NCBI GenBank assembly: GCA_002298665.1
Contig: DBKW01000067.1
Coordinates: 1-10,356 of the forward strand
Reading direction: 5' to 3'
From: Verrucomicrobia bacterium UBA740
Lineage (GTDB): Bacteria; Verrucomicrobiota; Kiritimatiellia; RFP12; UBA1067
DNA length: 10,356 nt
Shown here: positions 6,101 through 10,356 of the stretch, one piece after another
Layout of the letters: each line of letters starts with the position of its first letter
Numbering within the stretch: the stretch's first letter is position 1
Position numbers and translations under genes: made by a program
Notes under the pieces: model-generated
Seen by the model: the letters and a program-made list of their open reading frames with translations, nothing else
Told to the model about the DNA's origin: nothing
Databases searched by the model: none

Positions 6101-7344
6101 AGGCGTTCTGGCGACAATCCCTTCTGCTGTTCGTCTCGTTGCGCGCGGGCGACCTCGTCACGCTCGCCGCGGCGCTCTGGTTCGTGCCGCGCTTTGTCTC
6201 GCCCCAGGATCTGGGCGCCGTAATCCCCGTCACCTCGTTCGCGACGTTCCTCGCGATGCCGGTCTACGGTTGCGCGCTGGTCGCCATGAAGATTTCCGCC
6301 GACCTGACCGGACGCGGACTCGCCGGCCAGCGCACCGCCCTTCTCCGCGGCGTCTTCTCGTCCATGGCGCTTCTGCTCCTCCTTTCGCTTGCCGCGGCGG
6401 CGTTCCTGCTGCCCCGCTATCTGACGGAAATGCGCCTTTCGGACGCCTCCGCCGGTTTCTTCGTCATCGCCGCCTCGCTTCTCGGGTGTTTCGCGCCGGT
6501 GTACACGGACGCCCTTCAGGCGCTCAAACGGTTCGGGACGCTCGGCGCCGTCGAATTCTGCGGCGCGCTCGCGCGCGTGGGCGTATTCGCGCTTGTCATG
6601 CCCGCGCGGCCGCTCGCCGGGTATTTCGCCGGACAGGCGACCCAGCCCTTCTGCCGCATGGTTGGCGGATGCGCCGCCCTGTGGCGCGAACTCAGGCGTC
6701 CGGCGGAACGTTTCTGGACGCCCGGAAACTTCCGCCTCATCGTCCGGCTCTATGCCGGGACGATTCTCTATCTGGGGCTCTCCATGGCCGAGGGCCTCGT
6801 CGAACAGACCGTCCTGCGCACGAGCCTGGGCGCGGCGGATTCCGCCGGCTACTACATGATTTCGCGCTTTTCGGACTTCCTCTATCTCGTCACGCTGCCG
6901 CTCCTTTGGGTCATGTTCCCGCATACGGCGGACGCCGCGCGCGAGGGACGCGCCACACGCGCCTTCGTTCTGCCGGCCAGCTGCGTCACGCTGGGCGTCG
7001 CGCTTCTGGCGGCGCTCGTCTACGTTCCGTACGGCGCGGACTTGCTCGCGCTCCTGCCAAACGGGAACGCCTACGCCGCCTGCGCGCGCTTCATGCCCTT
7101 ACTCGTCCTCGCGACTGGGCTCACCTCCTGCCAGGTCTTCTACACGAACGCCGAACTTTCCGCCGGGCGTTTCGGGTTCCTGCTCTGGTTTGCGCCGCTC
7201 AACCTGGGGGCAATCGCCTTTTTGCACGCCGCGCGCGGATTCTTCTCTTCGCTCGGCCATCTGGTCGGATTCATGCTCGCGCTGGCCGTCTTGCGTGCGC
7301 TTTGCACGGGGCTTGCGCTTTACACTCAAAAGGACAAACCATGA
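6097..7344 (+). CDS. MOP-superfamily polysaccharide flippase (Wzx-like)
   Basis: This polytopic inner-membrane protein of 415 residues probably has about 12 hydrophobic segments, among them about 18-32, 42-64, 88-106, 118-138, 155-170, 217-232, 258-275, 290-310, 332-350, 360-380 and 388-410. The N-terminal block with two early helices and the central stretch AGYYMISRFSDFLYLVTLPL (250-269), followed by FPHTADAAREGR, are typical of Wzx/RfbX-type polysaccharide biosynthesis proteins of the MOP superfamily. Such proteins flip undecaprenyl-diphosphate-linked oligosaccharides across the membrane. The neighbouring glycosyltransferase and phosphoglycosyl transferase support that role. It starts at an ATGA overlap with mutL without a clear Shine-Dalgarno sequence, and ends in an ATGA overlap with the next gene. 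A MurJ-type lipid II flippase is a less likely alternative: the protein is shorter than MurJ and sits in a glycan module. Substrate is unknown. Confidence 0.82.
   Translation: MKAFWRQSLLLFVSLRAGDLVTLAAALWFVPRFVSPQDLGAVIPVTSFATFLAMPVYGCALVAMKISADLTGRGLAGQRTALLRGVFSSMALLLLLSLAAAAFLLPRYLTEMRLSDASAGFFVIAASLLGCFAPVYTDALQALKRFGTLGAVEFCGALARVGVFALVMPARPLAGYFAGQATQPFCRMVGGCAALWRELRRPAERFWTPGNFRLIVRLYAGTILYLGLSMAEGLVEQTVLRTSLGAADSAGYYMISRFSDFLYLVTLPLLWVMFPHTADAAREGRATRAFVLPASCVTLGVALLAALVYVPYGADLLALLPNGNAYAACARFMPLLVLATGLTSCQVFYTNAELSAGRFGFLLWFAPLNLGAIAFLHAARGFFSSLGHLVGFMLALAVLRALCTGLALYTQKDKP
7329..7334 (+). promoter_or_regulatory. Ribosome binding site of the GT2 gene
   Basis: AAAGGA lies 6 bases before the ATG at 7341, within the last codons of the flippase gene. 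It supports this start over any internal one. Confidence 0.6.
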
Positions 7345-8375
7345 GAGTATCTTTCATCATCCCCACCCTCAACTCCGCCCAAACGCTGGGCGACTGCCTC
7401 GCGGCCATCCGCGCGCAGACGTTCACCGATTACGAAATCGTCGTCGCGGACGGCGGTTCGACGGACGACACGGTCCGCATCGCGCGCCGGTTCGGCGTGG
7501 AGACCGTGTGCCCGAACCCGCTCAAGACGGGCGAGGCCGGGAAAGCCGCCGGGATAAACGCCGCGCGCGGCGAACTCGTCGCACTCGTCGATTCGGACAA
7601 CATTCTGCCCGATCCCCAATGGCTCGCGCGGATGCTGGCGCCGTTCGAAGACCCCGCCGTCTTCGCGACAGAACCCCTCCGCTATTCGGCGCGTCCCGGC
7701 GACCCCTCGCTCACCCGCTATTTCGCCGCGCTCGGCATGAACGACCCCGTCTGCCTGTTCGCCGGCAACTACGACCGCGTTTCGGCCGTCACGGGCAAGT
7801 GGACGGGTCTGAAGATTCCGCTGGAAGCCCGCACGGAGCCGGACGGCACGCGCTGGTTCGTCCTGCATCCGCGCAACACGCTCCCCACGATCGGCGCGAA
7901 CGGATTCATCTTCCGCCGGAGCATTCTCGCGAAGGTCACGTGGGAGCCCTACTTTTTCGACATCGACGTCGCGGCGGAAGCGGTCGCCAAGGGATGCGGC
8001 GCCGTCGCCAAGGTCGACACCTCCATCATCCACCTCTACTGCGCGCGTTTTGGCGACTTCGTCCGCAAGCAGAACCGCCGCATCCGCGACTTCCTCTATT
8101 TCGCCGCGGCCAAACAGCGGACCTATCCCTGGCGGGACACCAAGGCGCGCGGCGTCGTCCTGTTCGTCCTTTCCGCGGCCACAGTCCTGCCGCTCGTCGT
8201 CCAGACCGCGCTCCTGGCGGCACGGAGCCCCAAGGGCTCGCGGCTCGCGTCCCTGTGGCATCTGCCGGTCTGCTATGCGACGCTCTGCGTCTACGGCTTC
8301 GGCGTGTTGGGCAAGCTCATCGGACTCAAGCCGCGCCTCGCGGACCGCCAGAACTGGCAGGCGCGCGCAAACTGA
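7341..8375 (+). CDS. Family 2 glycosyltransferase with C-terminal membrane anchor
   Basis: This GT-A fold enzyme of 344 residues starts with VSFIIPTLNSAQTLGDCLAA (3-22), the classic GT2 opening. It continues with EIVVADGGSTDDT (32-44) and ALVDSDNILPD (81-91), whose D84-S85-D86 is the metal- and nucleotide-sugar-binding DxD motif. The catalytic domain runs to about 250. Two hydrophobic segments (about 271-293 and 304-328) should anchor it to the inner membrane, so it probably extends a lipid-linked sugar on the cytoplasmic face. It is coupled to the flippase gene by ATGA overlap and has its own Shine-Dalgarno sequence. The next gene starts 21 bases after its stop. Donor sugar and acceptor cannot be read from the sequence. 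It could take part in capsule, O-antigen-like or glycoprotein glycan assembly. Confidence 0.9.
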   Translation: MRVSFIIPTLNSAQTLGDCLAAIRAQTFTDYEIVVADGGSTDDTVRIARRFGVETVCPNPLKTGEAGKAAGINAARGELVALVDSDNILPDPQWLARMLAPFEDPAVFATEPLRYSARPGDPSLTRYFAALGMNDPVCLFAGNYDRVSAVTGKWTGLKIPLEARTEPDGTRWFVLHPRNTLPTIGANGFIFRRSILAKVTWEPYFFDIDVAAEAVAKGCGAVAKVDTSIIHLYCARFGDFVRKQNRRIRDFLYFAAAKQRTYPWRDTKARGVVLFVLSAATVLPLVVQTALLAARSPKGSRLASLWHLPVCYATLCVYGFGVLGKLIGLKPRLADRQNWQARAN

Positions 8376-8396
8376 CGAAAAGACGATTTCCGACGC

Positions 8397-9293
8397 ATGA
8401 ACAAGAACTATTTCATCGGCGCTTTCTTCGGCATCCTGGCGGCCGTCTGCTACGGCACGAACCCGCTCGGCGCCGTGCACCTCTACCGCCTTGGCTGGGT
8501 CCCCGAGACCGTCATCCTCTACCGCATGGCCTTGGCCCTGCCCGTTCTCGCGCTCGCGGGGCTCGTCGCCCGCGACAGGTTCCGTCCAACGAAGAAGGAC
8601 CTCCTCGCGACCGCCTCGCTCGGCGCGCTTTTCGCGGCTTCCTCCTGCACGTTCTACACGAGCTTCAAGATCATGGACGTCGGCGTCGCCAGTACCATCC
8701 TCTTCATCTACCCCATCATCACCGCGGCCATCATGGTCGTTTTCTTCAAGGAAAAACTCCGCCTGACGACGCTCTGCGCGATCGCCCTCGCCACGGGCGG
8801 CATCGCCTATCTGAGCCTCGGCGGAAGCGAAGAGCACGTCATCACGCTCGAGGGCGTCGTGCTCATGCTCATTGCCGCCTCCACCTACGCGGCCTATATC
8901 GTCGTCGTGGACCGCGCGCCCTGCACGCTGCCCATCATCACGATGACATTCTGGATCATCCTCTTCTGCCTCCTTTTCCTTGCCTTGTGGACCGCGCTCT
9001 TCATCGGGTCCGCGGGCTTCATCCTGCCCCGCTCCGCCGCGGCGTGGGGCTACGCCGGCTTCCTCGCGCTCGTGCCGACGCTCCTCTCCCTCGCCTTCAT
9101 GAGCATAAGCGCCAAGCGCGTGGGCTCCACGACGACGGCGGTCCTGGGCGCCCTCGAACCGCTCACGGCCGTCGCCATCGGCGTGTTCGTCTTCGGCGAG
9201 GAATTCACCCGGCAACTGCTCGTGGGCATATTGGCCGTCATGACGGCCGTCGGCCTGACGCTCATTCCACCCAAACAGCGAACAAAGCGATGA
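8397..9293 (+). CDS. EamA-family (drug/metabolite transporter) membrane protein
   Basis: This membrane protein of 298 residues has the internal duplication and ten hydrophobic segments of the DMT/EamA family. Repeat one runs about 8-140 (FIGAFFGILAAVCYGTNPLG start; VASTILFIYPIITAAIMVVF at 97-116). Repeat two runs about 152-290 (LEPLTAVAIGVFVFGEEF at 253-270). Family members export amino acids, nucleotides, drugs or sugar-linked compounds, and a few carry lipid-linked sugars. Its place between a glycosyltransferase gene and a phosphoglycosyl transferase gene makes a glycan-related cargo possible, but the sequence does not prove it. This is the only junction in the run with a gap rather than an overlap, and only a weak purine-rich stretch (GAAAAG near 8378) precedes the ATG. 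Its stop overlaps the next gene by ATGA. Confidence 0.88.
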   Translation: MNKNYFIGAFFGILAAVCYGTNPLGAVHLYRLGWVPETVILYRMALALPVLALAGLVARDRFRPTKKDLLATASLGALFAASSCTFYTSFKIMDVGVASTILFIYPIITAAIMVVFFKEKLRLTTLCAIALATGGIAYLSLGGSEEHVITLEGVVLMLIAASTYAAYIVVVDRAPCTLPIITMTFWIILFCLLFLALWTALFIGSAGFILPRSAAAWGYAGFLALVPTLLSLAFMSISAKRVGSTTTAVLGALEPLTAVAIGVFVFGEEFTRQLLVGILAVMTAVGLTLIPPKQRTKR

Positions 9294-9886
9294 AACGTTT
9301 TCTCGACATGGCGCTGGTTCTTGCGACGTTTCCGCTCTGGGGCGGTCTCGTCCTTCTCGTCGCGCTCGTCCTACTGCTCACGGACGGACGTCCCGTCCTG
9401 TTCCGCCAAATGCGCGCCGGGCTCAAGGGCCGCCCCTTCGCCATCCTCAAATTCCGCACGATGCGCCCCGGCCCCGGGACGGACATGGAGCGTCTGACGC
9501 GGCTCGGACGCTTTCTGCGCCGCACCTCCCTCGACGAACTCCCCCAACTGGTCAATATCCTCAAAGGCGACATGTCGCTCGTCGGGCCGCGCCCCTTGCC
9601 CGTAGCCTATGTCGCGCGCTACTCCCCCGAACAGGCGCACCGTCTGGACGTGCGCCCCGGACTGACCGGATGGGCGCAGGTAAACGGACGCAATGCGCTG
9701 TCGTGGGAAGGAAAATTCGCCTATGACACCTGGTACGTAGACCACCAGTCCCTCACGCTCGACCTGCGCATCCTCTTCCTCACGTTCGCCACGCTCCTGG
9801 GCGGGCGCGGCGTAAACGCCTCCTCCGCGGAAACCATGGAAGAATTCAAGGGTGCCGCCTCCCGCGGCGCTTGCCCCCACCCCTAA
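9290..9886 (+). CDS. Short PglC-like phosphoglycosyl transferase (bacterial sugar transferase)
   Basis: This enzyme moves a phospho-sugar from a UDP-sugar to undecaprenyl phosphate, the first membrane step of lipid-linked glycan assembly. The 198 residues match the small monotopic PglC-type class: one hydrophobic N-terminal helix (about 8-30) with a central FPLW proline likely to make a re-entrant turn, then ILKFRTMRPG (52-61), RLTRLGRFLRRTSLDELPQL (68-87, catalytic D82-E83), GDMSLVGPRPL (93-103), RPGLTGWAQVNGRN (122-135) and YDTWYVDHQSL (145-155). All core motifs are present. The long N-terminal domain of WbaP/WcaJ enzymes is missing, as expected for this class. It starts at an ATGA overlap with the EamA gene and is the last gene of the run. 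Specificity for a particular UDP-sugar cannot be judged. The tail after residue 175 is low in complexity. Confidence 0.95.
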   Translation: MKRFLDMALVLATFPLWGGLVLLVALVLLLTDGRPVLFRQMRAGLKGRPFAILKFRTMRPGPGTDMERLTRLGRFLRRTSLDELPQLVNILKGDMSLVGPRPLPVAYVARYSPEQAHRLDVRPGLTGWAQVNGRNALSWEGKFAYDTWYVDHQSLTLDLRILFLTFATLLGGRGVNASSAETMEEFKGAASRGACPHP

Positions 9887-9972
9887 AAAAGAGAACGGCA
9901 AGAAGGCGCGCCCCCACCCCCTGGGCAGGCTTAACCTAGGAATCGCAGTTGAAAGGCTGGAATCGGCTGTGA

Positions 9973-10081
9973 CCTTTGTTTTCAAAGGGGAAGTGAATTT
10001 GCCGTTTTCACCAAGCGGATGAAAAACGAAGGCGTTCGTCGACCCGCGCGTTCCTGTCGCGGATTGCGTCTGCGTCGCAAT
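9973..10081. other. Run of four small stem-loops, possible structured 3' UTR or RNA
   Basis: Four successive inverted repeats follow one another: CCTTTG-TTTT-CAAAGG (9973-9988, perfect, 4-nt loop); CGTTTTCA with TGAAAAACG (10003-10028, one bulged A, 9-nt loop); CCGCG with CGCGG (10044-10062, 9-nt loop); and directly adjacent ATTGCG with CGCAAT (10063-10081, 7-nt loop). None ends in a T-run. Each stem is short and some may be chance. The close spacing is what makes the region notable. Confidence 0.35.
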
Positions 10082-10085
10082 TGAA

Positions 10086-10104
10086 CTCTCTGCGTGAGAT
10101 ATTC
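10086..10104. repeat. 19-bp GTGAGATATTC element, right copy
   Basis: CTCTCTGCGTGAGATATTC matches 158-176 at 18 of 19 positions. Here it lies upstream of the TCTACA element, the reverse of the left-flank order, and it lacks the extra CTCCGC-type units found before the left copy. Confidence 0.75.
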
Positions 10105-10116
10105 TACCCTCTCCGT

Positions 10117-10150
10117 TCTACATTCTCTACATTTTCTACACGGTTAATAA
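10117..10150. repeat. 34-bp TCTACA element, right copy
   Basis: Three 9-nt units (TCTACATTC, TCTACATTT, TCTACACGG) are followed by TTAATAA. It matches 100-133 at 29 of 34 positions, and all five differences are C/T transitions. It has the same strand orientation as the left copy. Confidence 0.8.
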
Positions 10151-10206
10151 ACTCCGACGGGCGATAAAGGCTACACTAACGTTACGCCGCTTGCTTCGCA
10201 CGCCCC

Positions 10207-10249
10207 GCCCCCTACCCAATGGTAGGGGCCGCAGTCCTCTGCGGCCCGC
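10207..10249. repeat. 43-bp double-hairpin repeat, copy 1
   Basis: Two consecutive perfect palindromes share two G residues. CCCCTACC-CAAT-GGTAGGGG lies at 10209-10228 (8-bp stem, 4-nt loop). GGGCCGCAG-TCCT-CTGCGGCCC lies at 10226-10247 (9-bp stem, 4-nt loop). Because the two stems overlap at 10226-10228, both cannot be complete at once. It recurs 57 bases downstream with three mismatches in 43. No T-run follows, so it is not a standard terminator. It resembles short palindromic intergenic repeats of the REP/BIME type in general form only. Confidence 0.85.
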
Positions 10250-10263
10250 CGCGCCCAGCCGAC

Positions 10264-10306
10264 GCCCCCAACCCAATGGTAGGGGCCGCAGTCCCCGGCG
10301 GCCCGC
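10264..10306. repeat. 43-bp double-hairpin repeat, copy 2
   Basis: This is a second copy of 10207-10249, in the same direction, with 40 of 43 positions identical. The first stem has one A-A mismatch (CCCCAACC against GGTAGGGG). The second stem is shortened to GGGCCGC/GCGGCCC (10283-10289 and 10298-10304) with an 8-nt loop. The 14 bases between the copies show no obvious structure. Confidence 0.85.
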
Positions 10307-10323
10307 ACCATTAGACGCCACAC

Positions 10324-10356
10324 GGGACGACTGGGACGGACGCGACATCCGCGACA
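10324..10356. repeat. 9-nt-period GGAC/CGAC array, right edge
   Basis: Units GGGACGACT, GGGACGGAC, GCGACATCC and GCGACA start at 10324, 10333, 10342 and 10351, exactly 9 bases apart. The window ends inside the array. It resembles the 9-nt-period array at 57-91 in period and in the GGAC core, although individual units differ. Confidence 0.65.

Larger units (their letters stand above)
9887..10356. other. 470-base non-coding right flank
   Basis: No convincing gene is found here. From left to right it holds an unrecognised, less GC-rich stretch (9887-9972), a run of four small stem-loops (9973-10081), the right copies of two dispersed repeats (10086-10104 and 10117-10150), two 43-bp double-hairpin repeats (10207-10249 and 10264-10306), and a 9-nt-period array at the edge (10324-10356). 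No hairpin followed by a U-run is seen after the last gene, so termination must be Rho-dependent, occur at one of the non-classical hairpins, or lie outside the window. Confidence 0.6.

Noticed and set aside
7326..9215. 629-residue minus-strand open frame over GT2 and EamA genes
   Set aside because: It is highly charged, low in complexity and antisense to two genes with clear family motifs; a shadow.
9936..10022. Short forward frame reading like LGIAVERLESAVTFVFKGEV before a TGA
   Set aside because: It has no start codon, no ribosome-binding site and no recognised family. It could be a gene remnant, but one stop-to-stop reading of this length is not evidence enough.
9887..10085. Rho-independent terminator after the last gene
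   Set aside because: Hairpins exist but none is followed by a T-run on the plus strand. The A-run at 9885-9890 follows the stop codon without a stem.
10172..10177. TACACT as a -10 box for a rightward gene
   Set aside because: It is a weak match, has no TGn extension or clear -35, and no gene starts within the remaining sequence.
10136..10348. 70-residue minus-strand open frame over the right-flank repeats
   Set aside because: It only translates the two 43-bp repeats (a repeated GRRGLRPLPLG stretch), with no gene-like composition outside them. The 57-bp repeat period is a multiple of three, which explains the open frame.

Overview
The window is about 10.4 kb of GC-rich bacterial DNA. It holds one long, tightly packed, plus-strand gene run (226-9886) between two repeat-laden non-coding flanks (1-225 and 9887-10356). 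The organism is not certain. The order ddl-ftsQ-ftsA-ftsZ, a divergent FtsZ, high GC and repeat-dense intergenic DNA would fit a member of the Verrucomicrobiota/Kiritimatiellota/Lentisphaerota group. That is an inference from context, not a proven placement.

The first block is the end of a division and cell-wall (dcw) cluster: ddl (D-Ala-D-Ala ligase), ftsQ, ftsA and ftsZ. The usual upstream murC/murB genes do not directly precede ddl. Instead, ddl starts right behind a perfect extended -10 element (209-217), placed so that its transcript should be almost leaderless. FtsZ is clearly FtsZ (tubulin signature intact, C-terminal FtsA-binding peptide intact), but its catalytic T7 loop and parts of its nucleotide pocket are altered.

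Next comes mutL, overlapping ftsZ and probably starting at TTG. Its ATPase half is orthodox and its beta-clamp motif is intact, but most metal ligands of the C-terminal endonuclease site are substituted. After mutL comes a lipid-linked glycan module: a MOP-type flippase, a family 2 glycosyltransferase, an EamA/DMT transporter and a short PglC-like phosphoglycosyl transferase. No polymerase or ligase is in the window.

Six of the eight gene junctions are 4-base ATGA stop/start overlaps, one is an 11-base overlap, and one is a 21-base gap. This points to one transcript with translational coupling. ftsA, ftsZ, mutL and the glycosyltransferase gene have recognisable Shine-Dalgarno sequences. The others have weak ones or none.

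Both flanks carry related repeat modules: 9-nt-period GGAC arrays, a 34-bp TCTACA-type element ending in TAATAA, and a short element ending in GTGAGATATTC. The last two occur in opposite order in the two flanks. The right flank also has two 43-bp double-hairpin repeats and a run of four small stem-loops. The most interesting points are the altered FtsZ active site, the endonuclease-degenerate MutL, the leaderless ddl promoter and the shuffled flanking repeats.
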